Under the pieces are notes generated by a model. The model was not told the origin of the DNA. It saw nothing but the letters and a program-made list of their open reading frames with translations, and searched no databases. Shown one piece after another: positions 29,552 to 42,249 of a stretch of DNA of 64,000 nucleotides (positions are counted from its first letter, which is position 1; each line of letters opens with the position of its first letter). The translations under genes were made by a program, and so were the position numbers. Origin of the DNA: Pseudoxanthomonas sp. J31 (GTDB lineage Bacteria > Pseudomonadota > Gammaproteobacteria > Xanthomonadales > Xanthomonadaceae); contig NZ_AZNZ01000001.1 of assembly GCF_000510725.1 (NCBI RefSeq), forward strand, positions 372,001-436,000, given 5' to 3'.

Positions 29552-30079
29552 ATGAGCCAGGCGCTGACCCTCGCACGTCCCTATGCCCGCGCCGCCTTCG
29601 GCGCGGCCCGCGACCAGGGCCGCCTGGACGCCTGGTCGCAGGCGCTGGCGTTCTCGGCGCAGGTCGCTGCCGACCCGCGCGTGGCCAGGCTGCTGCTCAA
29701 CCCGGAACTGGGCGACGAGGCGGCCATCGCGCTGCTGGCGCCGCAGGACGCCGACGACAGCTTCCGCCGCTTCCTGGCGGTGCTGGCCGAGGCCGGCCGG
29801 CTGCCGCTGCTGGCCGAGATCGCCGGCCTGTTCGAGCAGCTGCGCGCCGAGGAACAGCGCGTGGTGCGGGCCAAGGTCACCTCCGCCACCGAGCTTTCGG
29901 CCGAGGAGCTGGAGAAGATCCGCGCCGCGCTGCGCCGCCGCTTCGGCCGCGAGGTCGAGCTGCAGCAGGCGGTGGACGCCAGCCTGATCGGCGGCGCCGT
30001 GATCGACACCGGCGACGTGGTCATCGACGGCTCGCTCAAGGGCAAGCTGGCGCGCCTGCAGACCGCCCTGGCGGGCTGA
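29552..30079 (+). CDS. atpH: ATP synthase F1 subunit delta
   Basis: A 175-residue stalk protein connecting b to the alpha/beta head. It begins [17 protein letters not shown] and ends with the conserved [20 protein letters not shown] stretch. The gene follows atpF by 1 nt. Confidence 0.95.
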   Translation: MSQALTLARPYARAAFGAARDQGRLDAWSQALAFSAQVAADPRVARLLLNPELGDEAAIALLAPQDADDSFRRFLAVLAEAGRLPLLAEIAGLFEQLRAEEQRVVRAKVTSATELSAEELEKIRAALRRRFGREVELQQAVDASLIGGAVIDTGDVVIDGSLKGKLARLQTALAG

Positions 30080-30154
30080 CGGACGCCGCACCCAGACAGT
30101 TCACTTTTCAGGTCGCGACCCGGGATGCCGGCGAGCGACTCCAAGGAAACCAAC

Positions 30155-31702
<1,548 letters not shown>

Positions 31703-31708
31703 GTCCGT

Positions 31709-31810
31709 GGGATTTGGGATTCGAGATTCGGGATTCGTAGGAAAACAGGGTTCGTGACGGGACACGGGATGCGCCTTCGGCCAATCCCCGTTCCCGAATC
31801 CCGAATCCCG
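31709..31810. repeat. GGGATTCG short repeats in inverted arrangement between atpA and atpG
   Basis: Consecutive GGGATTTG, GGGATTCG, AGATTCG and GGATTCG units fill 31709-31737; their complement CGAATCCCGAATCCCG lies at 31795-31810. The arms could pair inside the atp message. Similar tandem GGGATTCG blocks are scattered in intergenic regions of xanthomonads, to my recollection. Confidence 0.7.
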
Positions 31811-31827
31811 GCGAGCGGAGCGAGCTA

Positions 31828-34186
<2,359 letters not shown>

Positions 34187-34224
34187 GCGCGGTCTTCCTT
34201 GGACACTGAGCACAGCGAGGCAGC

Positions 34225-34647
34225 ATGAGCACCATCCGTTGCGACATCGTCAGCGCCGAGCAGGAGATCTTCCACGGCGAGGCCACCCTGGTCGTGGCCA
34301 CCGGCGAGCTGGGCGAGCTGGGCATCGCGCCCCGGCACGCGCCCCTGATCACGCGCCTGAAGCCGGGCAAGGTGGTGGTGACGCTGCCGGACGGCTCGCA
34401 GCTGGACTTCGCCATCTCCGGCGGCATCCTCGAGGTGCAGCCGCAGGTGGTGACGGTGCTGGCCGACACCGCGATCCGCGCCGAGGACATCGACGAGGCC
34501 GCGGTGCGCAAGGCCAAGGAAGAGGCCGAGCGGGTGCTGGCCAACCGCAGCGAGGCGATGGAAGTGGCCGAGGCGCAGCAGCGCCTGGCCGAGGTCACCG
34601 CCCAGCTGCAGGCGCTGGAGCGCCTGCGCCGCAACCTCAAGCACTGA
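34225..34647 (+). CDS. atpC: ATP synthase F1 subunit epsilon
   Basis: A 140-residue subunit with an N-terminal beta sandwich ([31 protein letters not shown]) and a C-terminal helical hairpin that can brake rotation. It is the last gene of the operon, with a terminator 35 bp downstream. Confidence 0.95.
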   Translation: MSTIRCDIVSAEQEIFHGEATLVVATGELGELGIAPRHAPLITRLKPGKVVVTLPDGSQLDFAISGGILEVQPQVVTVLADTAIRAEDIDEAAVRKAKEEAERVLANRSEAMEVAEAQQRLAEVTAQLQALERLRRNLKH

Positions 34648-34682
34648 CGCTGCTCCCGGCCACGGCCGGGCAGGGTTACGCG

Positions 34683-34714
34683 AACGCCGGCCCCGGGGCC
34701 GGCGTTTTGCGTTT
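34683..34714 (+). terminator. Rho-independent terminator of the atp operon
   Basis: A 24-nt perfect palindrome (34683-34706) runs into TTTTGCGTTT. It ends the nine-gene atp transcript. Confidence 0.88.
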
Positions 34715-35015
34715 GGGGGCCGGGAATGGACCAGGGGCTGGCAAGACTCATGGCCCGCTTGTGGCATGCCCGCGTGCTACAAGCGGCTTCCGGCGCGTCG
34801 GGGGGCGTGTGGTCCGGTTCCCGCCCCTGGAGTGGGCGCCCCGGCAACGGGTATTCCGATGCTCGCAGCCCGGATGAGCGAAGCAGGCCCCGGGAACCGG
34901 CTGCGGCAGGCGCCCGGGAGCCCGGCGCGCCATCCCGGATGCGCCCTACGGCCTGTCCCGGGGCCACGCACGCGCCACCGCGATAAACTCGCCCGGGTAC
35001 CCCCGCACAGCCGCC
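34715..35015. other. Intergenic region with a REP-like element
   Basis: No gene is credible here. At 34865-34950 the arms GCAGCCCGGATGAGCGAAGC and ATCCCGGATGCGCCCTAC resemble the GTAGCCCGGATGAGCG...CATCCGGG type of intergenic palindrome. GATAAA near 34982-34987 may be the -10 of trpD. Confidence 0.5.
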
Positions 35016-36068
35016 ATGACCATGACCTTCACCCCGCAGGAAGCCCTGCAACGCACGATCGAACACCGCGAGATCTTCCACGACGAGATGGTCGACCTCA
35101 TGCGCCAGATCATGGGCGGGCAGGTCTCGCCGGTGATGGCCGCGGCCATCCTCACCGGCCTGCGGGTGAAGAAGGAGACGGTGGGCGAGATCGCCGGTGC
35201 GGCCACGGTGATGCGCGAGTTCTCGCGCAAGGTCGAGGTCGCCGACCGCAGCCATCTGGTCGACATCGTCGGAACCGGCGGCGACGGCTCGCGCACCTTC
35301 AACATCTCCACCTGCTCGATGTTCGTGGCCGCCGCGGCTGGCGCGCGCGTGGCCAAGCACGGCGGGCGCAGCGTGTCCTCCAGCTCCGGCGCGGCCGACG
35401 TGCTGGAAGCGCTGGGCGCGTCGATCGAGCTGCAGCCGGAGCAGGTGGCCGAATCCATCGCCCGCACCGGCATCGGTTTCATGTTCGCGCCGATCCACCA
35501 TCCGGCGATGAAGGTGGTCGCGCCGGTGCGTCGCGAGATGGGCGTGCGCACGATCTTCAACATCCTGGGCCCCCTGACCAACCCGGCCGGCGCGCCCAAC
35601 ATCCTGATGGGCGTGTTCCATCCCGACCTGGTCGGCATCCAGGCCCGCGTGCTGCAGGAGCTGGGTGCCGAGCGCGCCCTGGTGGTGTGGGGCCGCGACG
35701 GCATGGACGAGATCTCGCTGGGCGCGGCCACCCTGGTCGGCGAGCTGCGCGACGGCAAGGTGCGCGAGTACGACATCCATCCGGAGGACTTCGGCATCGC
35801 CATGTCGGCCAGCCGCAACCTGAAGGTCGAGGACGCGGCGCAGTCGCGCGGCATGCTGCTGGCGGTGCTGGACGGCGCCCCCGGCCCGGCGCGCGACATC
35901 GTCCTGCTCAACGCCGCCGCCGCGCTGTACGTGTCCGGCGTGGCCGAGGACATCCCCGACGGCATCGGCCGCGCGCGGCAGGCGATCGACTCCGGTGCCG
36001 CCCGCGCGGCGCTGGACCGCTACGTCCAGACCAGCCGCGCGCTGGCCGCGGAGGCGGCCCCGGCATGA
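35016..36068 (+). CDS. trpD: Anthranilate phosphoribosyltransferase
   Basis: A 350-residue enzyme transferring phosphoribose from PRPP to anthranilate in tryptophan synthesis. [14 protein letters not shown] is the PRPP/anthranilate motif, [15 protein letters not shown] the second active-site loop, and [10 protein letters not shown] the third. The N-terminus is extended about ten residues relative to the shortest forms. The TGA overlaps the next ATG by 4 nt. Confidence 0.95.
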   Translation: MTMTFTPQEALQRTIEHREIFHDEMVDLMRQIMGGQVSPVMAAAILTGLRVKKETVGEIAGAATVMREFSRKVEVADRSHLVDIVGTGGDGSRTFNISTCSMFVAAAAGARVAKHGGRSVSSSSGAADVLEALGASIELQPEQVAESIARTGIGFMFAPIHHPAMKVVAPVRREMGVRTIFNILGPLTNPAGAPNILMGVFHPDLVGIQARVLQELGAERALVVWGRDGMDEISLGAATLVGELRDGKVREYDIHPEDFGIAMSASRNLKVEDAAQSRGMLLAVLDGAPGPARDIVLLNAAAALYVSGVAEDIPDGIGRARQAIDSGAARAALDRYVQTSRALAAEAAPA

Positions 36069-36421
36069 GCGAGGGACGCTTCGCCACGCTGCCGGCACCG
36101 CCGTACTACATGGTGGTGTTCGCCTCGCAGCGCAACGACGCCGACCCGGAGGAATACGCCGGCGCCGCGGAGCGCATGGTGGCACTGGCGCGCCGGCAAC
36201 CCGGTTTCCTGGGCGTGGAGTCGGTGCGTGGCGCCGACGGCTTCGGCATCACCGTGTCGTACTGGGAAAGCGAGGCGGCGATCGCCGCCTGGCGCGCGCA
36301 CGCCGAGCACGCGGAGATCCGCCGCCACGGCCGTGCCCACTGGTACGAGCGCTACGAGCTGCGCGTGGGCAGGGTCGAGCGCGCCTGCGGCTACCGCGCC
36401 GGCGTGCCCGCCGCCGACTGA
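36065..36421 (+). CDS. Small ABM-domain (antibiotic biosynthesis monooxygenase-like) protein
   Basis: A 118-residue protein with a dimeric alpha/beta barrel fold: [22 protein letters not shown] and [21 protein letters not shown] are typical of ABM/heme-degrader-like proteins. No membrane segment. It overlaps trpD by 4 nt and precedes trpC by 79 bp, so it is transcribed with tryptophan genes although no such protein belongs to the pathway. Possible roles are quinone or indole-type oxidation or simple binding; unproven. Confidence 0.75.
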   Translation: MSEGRFATLPAPPYYMVVFASQRNDADPEEYAGAAERMVALARRQPGFLGVESVRGADGFGITVSYWESEAAIAAWRAHAEHAEIRRHGRAHWYERYELRVGRVERACGYRAGVPAAD

Positions 36422-36500
36422 ACGGCGCCGGGCCGCGCCCGGCTCATGCGAGAATGCCGGTCCCGGCCCCGGCCGGGGTGCCGCGCCATACAGGGACCCC

Positions 36501-37295
36501 ATGAGCGACATCCTGCAGACCATCCTGGCCCGCAAGGCCGAAGAAATCGCCGAGCGCCGCGCGCGCCTGCCGCTGGCCGAGGTGGCTGCCCGCGCCCGCG
36601 ATGCCGGGCCGGTGCGCGGCTTCGCCGCGGCCCTGCAGGCCGCCATCGCCCAGGGCGACCCGGCGGTGATCGCCGAGATCAAGAAGGCCAGCCCGTCCAA
36701 GGGCGTGATCCGCCCGGACTTCCGCCCGGACGAGATCGCCGTCAGCTACGAGTTCGGCGGCGCCTCCTGCCTGTCGGTGCTGACCGACGTGGACTTCTTC
36801 CAGGGCGCGGACCAGTACCTGCAGCAGGCGCGCGCGGCCTGCACCCTGCCGGTGCTGCGCAAGGACTTCACCATCGATCCCTACCAGGTGCACGAGGCGC
36901 GCATGCTCGGCGCCGACTGCATCCTGCTGATCGTGGCCGCGTTGTCCGACGAGCAGCTGGCCGAGCTGTCCGGCACCGCGCTGGAACTGGGCATGGACGT
37001 GCTGGTCGAGGTCCACGACATCGACGAGCTGGAGCGCGCGATCCAGGTGCCGGTGCCGCTGGTGGGCATCAACAACCGCAACCTGCGCAGCTTCGAGGTG
37101 TCGCTGGACGTGACCCTGGGCATGAAGGACGCCGTGCCGCGCGACCGCCTGCTGGTCACCGAGAGCGGCATCCTCGGCCCGGCCGACGTGGCCCTGATGC
37201 GCCAGGCCGGGGTCCACGCGTTCCTCGTCGGCGAGGCCTTCATGCGCGCCGAGGAGCCGGGCGAGGCCCTGCGCCAGCTGTTCTTCGAAGCATGA
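36501..37295 (+). CDS. trpC: Indole-3-glycerol-phosphate synthase
   Basis: A 264-residue TIM barrel. [13 protein letters not shown] holds the catalytic Glu and Lys, LRKDFTID the next Lys, GINNRNL the Asn, and ESGI and LVGEAFM the phosphate site. It is monofunctional, without a fused TrpF. Its stop overlaps the following HAD gene by 4 nt. Confidence 0.95.
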   Translation: MSDILQTILARKAEEIAERRARLPLAEVAARARDAGPVRGFAAALQAAIAQGDPAVIAEIKKASPSKGVIRPDFRPDEIAVSYEFGGASCLSVLTDVDFFQGADQYLQQARAACTLPVLRKDFTIDPYQVHEARMLGADCILLIVAALSDEQLAELSGTALELGMDVLVEVHDIDELERAIQVPVPLVGINNRNLRSFEVSLDVTLGMKDAVPRDRLLVTESGILGPADVALMRQAGVHAFLVGEAFMRAEEPGEALRQLFFEA

Positions 37296-38014
37296 GTACC
37301 TGGCCCGAACCCAAGGCCGACGCGCCGCTGGTGGTGTTCGACTTCGACCACACCCTGTACGACGGCGACTCCGGCAGCCACCTGTTCGCCTGGCTGATCC
37401 GCCGCAGCTGGCTGCGCACCCTGGTGGCGCTGCTGGCCACGCCGGTGCTGGGGCCGATGGTGGCGTTCCTGCCGACCCGGCGCTGGGGCATCTCCGGCTA
37501 CGCCTGGATCGGCAGCTTCGGCATGCACCGGGTGCGCGAGTTCGACCGGGTGATCGACCGCTACGTGGCCACCCACCGCGAGGAGATCGCCGCGCGCCTG
37601 CTGCCGACCGCGCTGGAGGTGTTCGCCAACCACCGCGCCCGCGGCGACCGCGTGGTCGTGGCCACCGGCGCGCCGCCGGAACTGGCGCGGGCGATCCTGG
37701 GCTTCGTCGCCCACGCCGACGTGCCGGTGGTGGGCACCGAGGTCGGGCCGCGCCTGGGCGGGGTCAAGGCCACCCGCCACTGCCACAACCGCGAGAAGGT
37801 GCGGATGCTGCGCGAGCGCGGCTATGGCGACATCGACATGGCCTACAGCGACAGCACCGCCGACCTGCCGCTGCTGCAGGCCGCGCGCCAGCCGGTGGTG
37901 GTCAATCCCAAGCGCGGGCGCGAGGCGTTCTTCCGGCAGGTGCTGCCGGCCGGGACGCCGATCCTCAACTGGGGCTGCAAGGACCGCGGCGGCGAGGCAC
38001 CGCCCCGGGCCTGA
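37292..38014 (+). CDS. HAD-IB family phosphatase
   Basis: A 240-residue HAD phosphatase with [12 protein letters not shown] (motif I, nucleophile Asp about 17), VATGAPPE (motif II), the Lys in HNREKVRML, and [12 protein letters not shown] (motif IV). The helical cap and hydrophobic helix near 40-60 resemble SerB/phosphatidylglycerophosphatase-like HAD-IB enzymes. It overlaps trpC by 4 nt. Substrate unknown. Confidence 0.8.
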   Translation: MSTWPEPKADAPLVVFDFDHTLYDGDSGSHLFAWLIRRSWLRTLVALLATPVLGPMVAFLPTRRWGISGYAWIGSFGMHRVREFDRVIDRYVATHREEIAARLLPTALEVFANHRARGDRVVVATGAPPELARAILGFVAHADVPVVGTEVGPRLGGVKATRHCHNREKVRMLRERGYGDIDMAYSDSTADLPLLQAARQPVVVNPKRGREAFFRQVLPAGTPILNWGCKDRGGEAPPRA

Positions 38015-38032
38015 TCCACTGAACGGTTAAGT

Positions 38033-38722
38033 TCAGCGCGTGCCGTAGACCACGACGGTCTTGCCGCGCGCATGCAGCAGGCCGTCGGCCTGCAGCTTCT
38101 TCAGCACGCGGCCGGCCATCTCGCGCGAGCAGCCGACCAGGCGCGCCAGCTCCTGGCGCGAGACCCGCAGCTGGGTGCCCTGCGGGTGCGACATGGCGTC
38201 CGGCTCGCGGGCCAGGTCGTGCAGGGTGCGCACGATGCGGTCGGTGACGTCGAGGAAGGCCAGGCGGCTGGCCTTGCGGCTGGTGGTCAGCAGGCGCCGC
38301 GACAGCTGCACGCCGATCGAGTACAGCAGGCGCGGGGCGTCGGCCGCCAGCGAGCCCAGCATCAGCTGCTGCAGGCGCTCGTAGCTGATCTCGGCCAGTT
38401 CGCAGGCCGCGCGGGTGCGGAGGATCACCTCGCGGCTGTCGGTCTCGATGAACAGGCCCATCTCGCCGACGAACTCGCCCGGGCCGTAGTAGCCCAGGAC
38501 CAGTTCGCGGCCATCGTCTTCCTCGGCGATGATGCTGACCGAGCCGCTGACCACGTAGTACAGGGTCCCGGCGGGGTCGCCAGGCCTGAACACGTCGGTG
38601 CGGTTGGGGTAACGTCGGCGCTGGCAGTGGACGAGGAATCGGTCGACGACGGTCTGGTCCAGCGACAGGGGGCTGGTGGCAAAACGCACGGGAGACACGG
38701 CGGCAGGATTCCTGGCGTTCAT
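38033..38722 (-). CDS. clp: CRP-like global regulator Clp
   Basis: A 229-residue CRP/FNR-fold activator with a cyclic-nucleotide-binding domain (about 20-135), dimer helix and a winged helix ([23 protein letters not shown]). It is very close to Xanthomonas Clp. From memory, residues reported to contact c-di-GMP or abolish binding in Xanthomonas Clp are D70, E99, R154, R166 and D170; here D69, E98, R153, R165 and D169 are all present with a shift of one. Clp is inactivated by c-di-GMP and drives extracellular enzyme and virulence genes. It is convergent with the HAD gene and divergent from speD. Confidence 0.93.
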   Translation of the reverse strand: MNARNPAAVSPVRFATSPLSLDQTVVDRFLVHCQRRRYPNRTDVFRPGDPAGTLYYVVSGSVSIIAEEDDGRELVLGYYGPGEFVGEMGLFIETDSREVILRTRAACELAEISYERLQQLMLGSLAADAPRLLYSIGVQLSRRLLTTSRKASRLAFLDVTDRIVRTLHDLAREPDAMSHPQGTQLRVSRQELARLVGCSREMAGRVLKKLQADGLLHARGKTVVVYGTR

Positions 38723-38857
38723 GAATTGGGGGTATGGGGCAAGCGAAGGGTACCCCCGTGTCGCCCGGGGGGCAAACTCCGGTTCACGGAGCGTATCCCC
38801 CCTTCATCGGCTTTGCCGCATAATGGCGCGTTTCCCACCCCCAGAGGCATGACCGCC

Positions 38858-39652
38858 GTGGTCAAACCCCTGCCGCGCCTGAGGCTGCAAGGCTTCAACA
38901 ACCTGACCAAAGCGCTGAGCTTCAACATCTACGACGTCTGCTACGCGGTCTCGGAGGACGAGCGCCAGCGTTACATCGAGTACATCGATGAGGCGTACAA
39001 CGCCGACCGCCTGACCCAGATCCTGACCGACGTGGCCCGGATCATCGGCGCCAACATCCTGAACGTGGCCCGCCAGGACTACGACCCGCAGGGTGCGTCG
39101 GTGACCATCCTCATCTCCGAGGAGCCGGTGATCGACAAGAAGCAGGCCGGCAAGGAGGTCATCTCCGACGCGGTGGTGGCGCACATGGACAAGAGCCACA
39201 TCACCGTCCACACCTACCCGGAGACGCACCCGCAGAACGGCATCGCGACCTTCCGCGCGGACATCGACGTGGCCACCTGCGGCGTGATCTCGCCGCTGAA
39301 GGCGCTGAACTACCTGATCGAGAGCTTCGAGTCCGACATCGTGGTGATGGACTACCGCGTGCGCGGCTTCACCCGCGACATCAAGGGCAAGAAGCACTAC
39401 ATCGACCACAAGATCAACTCGATCCAGGACTTCCTGGCCAAGAACATCCGTTCGCGCTACGAGATGATCGACGTGAACGTGTACCAGGAGAACATCTTCC
39501 ACACGAAGATGCACCTGAAGGAGTTCGACCTGGACACCTACCTGTTCGAGGAGAAGGCGCGCAACCTCTCGTTCAAGGAGCGCATGCGCATCGAGGCGCT
39601 GCTCAAGCGCGAGATCGAGGAGCTGTTCCACGGCCGCAACCTGGTCGAGTGA
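38858..39652 (+). CDS. speD: S-adenosylmethionine decarboxylase proenzyme
   Basis: A 264-residue pyruvoyl enzyme making decarboxylated SAM for spermidine. [13 protein letters not shown] contains the self-cleavage Ser113, matching E. coli Ser112. I place the start at GTG 38858: AGAGG (38843-38847) lies 10 nt upstream, giving the length 264 typical of xanthomonad SpeD; an ATG at 38849 is only 1 nt from that site. CATAAT at 38819-38824 is a possible -10. A perfect 9-bp hairpin (39673-39693) after the stop may end the message before the riboswitch. Confidence 0.92.
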   Translation: MVKPLPRLRLQGFNNLTKALSFNIYDVCYAVSEDERQRYIEYIDEAYNADRLTQILTDVARIIGANILNVARQDYDPQGASVTILISEEPVIDKKQAGKEVISDAVVAHMDKSHITVHTYPETHPQNGIATFRADIDVATCGVISPLKALNYLIESFESDIVVMDYRVRGFTRDIKGKKHYIDHKINSIQDFLAKNIRSRYEMIDVNVYQENIFHTKMHLKEFDLDTYLFEEKARNLSFKERMRIEALLKREIEELFHGRNLVE

Positions 39653-39705
39653 CGGTTACGCGCGGTTGCGCCGGCGCCGGGTATCCCGGCGCCCGCTGAA
39701 ATCCA

Positions 39706-39759
39706 GGCGGGACGGCCCGCCCGCGGCACGCGCCGCGAACGCAGGACCGACGGCGGTCC
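39706..39759 (+). ncRNA. Guanidine-II (mini-ykkC) riboswitch
   Basis: Two hairpins with identical ACGG loops: GGCGGG-ACGG-CCCGCC (39706-39721) and GGACCG-ACGG-CGGTCC (39744-39759), joined by 22 nt. Paired hairpins with ACGR loops define the mini-ykkC motif, known to bind guanidinium and to control Gdx exporters. The gene 59 nt downstream encodes exactly such an exporter. A third hairpin (39758-39774, CCGGAAC/GTTCCGG) shares two bases with the second arm and may be part of switching. The Shine-Dalgarno AAAGGAGGAG lies at about 39802-39811. Confidence 0.9.
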
Positions 39760-39818
39760 GGAACCATGTTCCGGGCCGCTTTCGCGTCCCTGGCCCGGTG
39801 GAAAGGAGGAGATCGACG

Positions 39819-40136
39819 ATGTCCTGGATCCTGCTCGTGCTGGCCGGCCTGCTGGAAGTGGCATGGGCCGTGGGCCTGAAGTATTCGCAGGGCTTCACCC
39901 GGCCGTTGCCCAGCGCGGTCACCGTGGTGGCCATGCTCGGCAGCTTCTGGCTGCTGGCCACGGCGCTGAAGCACATCCCGCTGGGCACCGGCTACGCGGT
40001 GTGGGTCGGCATCGGCGCGGTCGGCACCGCCCTGCTGGGCATGCTGGTGTTCAAGGAGCCGGCGACCACCGCGCGGCTGCTGTGCATCGGCCTGATCGTG
40101 GCCGGGATCGCCGGCCTCAAGCTCACCAGCGCCTGA
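39819..40136 (+). CDS. gdx: SMR-family guanidinium exporter
   Basis: A 105-residue protein with four membrane helices and the SMR proton/substrate Glu13 (LLEVAW). [15 protein letters not shown] and [14 protein letters not shown] closely match Gdx/SugE rather than EmrE-type multidrug pumps. Gdx exchanges guanidinium for protons as an antiparallel dimer. The riboswitch in its leader supports the guanidinium assignment independently. AAAGGAGGAG precedes the ATG. Confidence 0.92.
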   Translation: MSWILLVLAGLLEVAWAVGLKYSQGFTRPLPSAVTVVAMLGSFWLLATALKHIPLGTGYAVWVGIGAVGTALLGMLVFKEPATTARLLCIGLIVAGIAGLKLTSA

Positions 40137-40213
40137 GCGCCCGCGCCGGGAGCGGGCCAGGGCGTTGGCACGGGGGAGTACGTGGACACGCGCCGGTGGC
40201 CTGTCATCCGCCG

Positions 40214-40284
40214 CACCCCGGATGCGCTGTGCCTGCCCGGGCTACGGATCAACCCCCGATCACCAATCACCAATCCCGGATCCA
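40214..40284. repeat. REP-like element and short ATCACCAATC repeats
   Basis: 40214-40245 reads on the minus strand as GTAGCCCGGG...GCATCCGGGG, the same type as at 34865-34950. It is followed by ATCACCAATCACCAATCC (about 40260), another short repeat reminiscent of the block at 31709. It lies between the convergent gdx and coq7 genes. Confidence 0.5.
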
Positions 40285-40932
40285 TCAGATCCGGTACGCC
40301 ACCAGCTTCATGAACTTCGAGGCCAGGGCCATCGCCTGCGGAATCGGCGGCGGCAGCACCCGCGCGCCGGCGTGCTCGGCGTTGTCGGCGTGGCGCGCCT
40401 CGTCCTCCTTCATCACCCGGATGATCTCGCGGCTGCGCTGGTCGCCCGGCGGCAGGCTGTCCAGGTGCTCGTCCAGGTGGGCTTCGACCTGGCGCTCGGT
40501 CTCGACCACGAAGCCCAGGTTCCAGCCGTCGCCGCGCAACCCGGCCAGCGAGCCGATGGCGTAGCTGCCGGCGTACCACAGCGGGTTGAACAGGCTGGGG
40601 CGGCTGTCCAGCTCGCGCAGCCGCTGCGCGCACCAGGCCAGGTGGTCGGTCTCCTCCTGGGCCGCGTCCAGCAGGTGCTGGCGGGTGGCCGGGTCGCGTG
40701 CCACGGCGGCCTGGCCGAAGTACAGGCCCTGGGCGCAGACCTCGCCGACGTGGTTGATCCGCATCAGGCCGGCGGCATGGCGGCGCTCGGCCCGCGGCAG
40801 CACCGGGTCCCCGGCGCGGGCCGGGCAGGGGCGGGACGCCGGCGGATCGCCCAGGGTGGTCTCCAGCGCGCGCTGGACCTCGACCAGGACGCGGTCCAGG
40901 GGGGAGAGCTGGCGGGCGGCGACGGACGACAT
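40285..40932 (-). CDS. coq7: 3-demethoxyubiquinol 3-hydroxylase
   Basis: A 215-residue di-iron monooxygenase for the last hydroxylation of ubiquinone synthesis. [35 protein letters not shown] and [11 protein letters not shown] contain the four-Glu/two-His iron ligands. AGGAGG at the right distance sets the ATG at 40932; a longer frame from 41085 crosses intergenic DNA. Aerobic ubiquinone synthesis suits the terminal oxidases in this window. Confidence 0.93.
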   Translation of the reverse strand: MSSVAARQLSPLDRVLVEVQRALETTLGDPPASRPCPARAGDPVLPRAERRHAAGLMRINHVGEVCAQGLYFGQAAVARDPATRQHLLDAAQEETDHLAWCAQRLRELDSRPSLFNPLWYAGSYAIGSLAGLRGDGWNLGFVVETERQVEAHLDEHLDSLPPGDQRSREIIRVMKEDEARHADNAEHAGARVLPPPIPQAMALASKFMKLVAYRI

Positions 40933-41037
40933 GGGCGAACCTCCTGCGTGGAACGGGGGATTGTCGGCCGGCCCGCGGGCGTCGCCAAGTGAAGCCGCCC
41001 CCCGGACGCGGCGCCTGCGGCCGGAGTACCCGGCGGC

Positions 41038-41067
41038 TTGCGCCGGACCGCGCGGATGCGCTACCAT
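41038..41067 (+). promoter_or_regulatory. Candidate promoter of rplM-rpsI
   Basis: TTGCGC (41038-41043) and TACCAT (41062-41067), 18 bp apart. The roughly 85-nt leader that follows can fold TTCCG/CGGAA near 41107-41132 and could carry autogenous control by L13, but no specific site is identified. Confidence 0.5.
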
Positions 41068-41158
41068 CCCGCGTCTTTGCTGCACCCTTCACAACGCGAG
41101 GCAAAGTTCCGTCCGGGCAATCCGGTGCGGAATCCGCCCGACCAACCTTCGAGTCCCC

Positions 41159-41587
41159 ATGAAGACCTTCATCGCCAAGTCCGAGACCGTCCAGCGCGAC
41201 TGGTATCTCGTCGACGCCTCCGGCAAGACCCTGGGCCGCCTGGCCGCCGAGCTTGCCCACCGCCTCCGCGGCAAGCACAAGCCCACCTACACCCCTCACG
41301 TTGACACCGGCGACTACCTGGTCGTGATCAACGCCGAGAAGATCGCCGTCACCGGCAAGAAGCTGCAGGACAAGATGTACCACCGCTTCACCGGGTACGT
41401 CGGCAACCTGAAGAGCGAGACCCTCGCCCAGGCGCTGGAGCGCCACCCGGAGCGCGTGATCGAGATCGCGGTCAAGGGCATGCTGCCCAAGGGCCCGCTG
41501 GGCCGCGCGATGTACCGCAAGCTCAAGGTCTATTCCGGTTCCGAACACCCGCACGCGGCGCAGCAGCCGAAGCCGCTGGAAATCTGA
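41159..41587 (+). CDS. rplM: 50S ribosomal protein L13
   Basis: A 142-residue protein identical in length to E. coli L13. [19 protein letters not shown] opens it, and [19 protein letters not shown] is the rRNA-binding stretch. It is followed 10 bp later by rpsI, the standard pair. Confidence 0.97.
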   Translation: MKTFIAKSETVQRDWYLVDASGKTLGRLAAELAHRLRGKHKPTYTPHVDTGDYLVVINAEKIAVTGKKLQDKMYHRFTGYVGNLKSETLAQALERHPERVIEIAVKGMLPKGPLGRAMYRKLKVYSGSEHPHAAQQPKPLEI

Positions 41588-41597
41588 GGCACACACG

Positions 41598-41990
41598 ATG
41601 GCTACCACGCAAAACTACGGCACCGGCCGTCGCAAGTCCTCCACCGCCCGCGTGTTCCTGCGCAAGGGCAGCGGCAACATCACCGTCAACGGCCGTCCGC
41701 TGGACGAGTTCTTCGGCCGTGAGACCGCGCGCATGATCGTGCGCCAGCCGCTGGAGCTGACCCAGACCACCGACAAGTTCGACGTCGTCGTCACCGCCAG
41801 CGGCGGCGGCACCACCGGCCAGGCCGGTGCGATCCGCCTGGGCATCGCCCGCGCCCTGGTCGAGTACGACGAGTCGCTGAAGTCCGACCTGCGCAAGGCC
41901 GGCTTCATGACCCGCGACGCCCGCGAGGTCGAGCGCAAGAAGGTCGGCCTGCACAAGGCCCGCCGCGCCACGCAGTTCTCCAAGCGCTGA
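41598..41990 (+). CDS. rpsI: 30S ribosomal protein S9
   Basis: A 130-residue protein with [15 protein letters not shown] at the start, [14 protein letters not shown] in the middle and the terminal [12 protein letters not shown]-type tail whose Lys-Arg end reaches the P-site tRNA. A hairpin without a T run lies at 42010-42035. Confidence 0.97.
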   Translation: MATTQNYGTGRRKSSTARVFLRKGSGNITVNGRPLDEFFGRETARMIVRQPLELTQTTDKFDVVVTASGGGTTGQAGAIRLGIARALVEYDESLKSDLRKAGFMTRDAREVERKKVGLHKARRATQFSKR

Positions 41991-42052
41991 TCCGGCGCCT
42001 GGAGGGGATCCGGCACGCGCTGCGGTGCGTGCCGGTTCCACCGCCGGTGGTG

Positions 42053-42083
42053 TTGCATCCGCACCGGCACCTGGGGTTATAAT
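42053..42083 (+). promoter_or_regulatory. Promoter of the tRNA-Gln gene
   Basis: A perfect TATAAT (42078-42083) lies 11 bp before the tRNA; TTGCAT (42053-42058) is a possible -35 with a long 19-bp spacer. Confidence 0.6.
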
Positions 42084-42094
42084 CTCCAGCCCAC

Positions 42095-42169
42095 AGCCCC
42101 GTCGCCAAGTGGTAAGGCACCTGACTCTGACTCAGGCATTCGGTGGTTCGAATCCATCCGGGGCTGCCA
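42095..42169 (+). tRNA. tRNA-Gln (anticodon CUG)
   Basis: A 75-nt cloverleaf with an encoded CCA end. Acceptor AGCCCCG pairs with CGGGGCT, the D arm is GCCAAGTGGTAAGGC, the anticodon arm CCTGA-CTCTGAC-TCAGG reads CTG, and the T arm is GGTGG-TTCGAAT-CCATC. Length and D/variable regions match E. coli tRNA-Gln. A TATAAT precedes it and a terminator follows. Confidence 0.96.
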
Positions 42170-42183
42170 AATTCGAGATCGAG

Positions 42184-42211
42184 AAAGCCCGGCCCTTAAG
42201 CCGGGCTTTTT
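42184..42211 (+). terminator. Terminator after tRNA-Gln
   Basis: A perfect 10-bp stem (42184-42193 with 42200-42209) ends in a run of five T (42207-42211). Confidence 0.9.
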
Positions 42212-42249
42212 CGTGCCGATGGAACCATGGTTTGCAGCGGACGCACGCC

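Noticed and set aside
36426-36442. Terminator between the ABM gene and trpC
   Set aside because: A GC palindrome without T run; co-transcription of trpD-ABM-trpC is more likely.
42010-42035. Rho-independent terminator after rpsI
   Set aside because: A 9-bp stem exists but is followed by TTCCACC rather than a T run, so I did not list it as a terminator.
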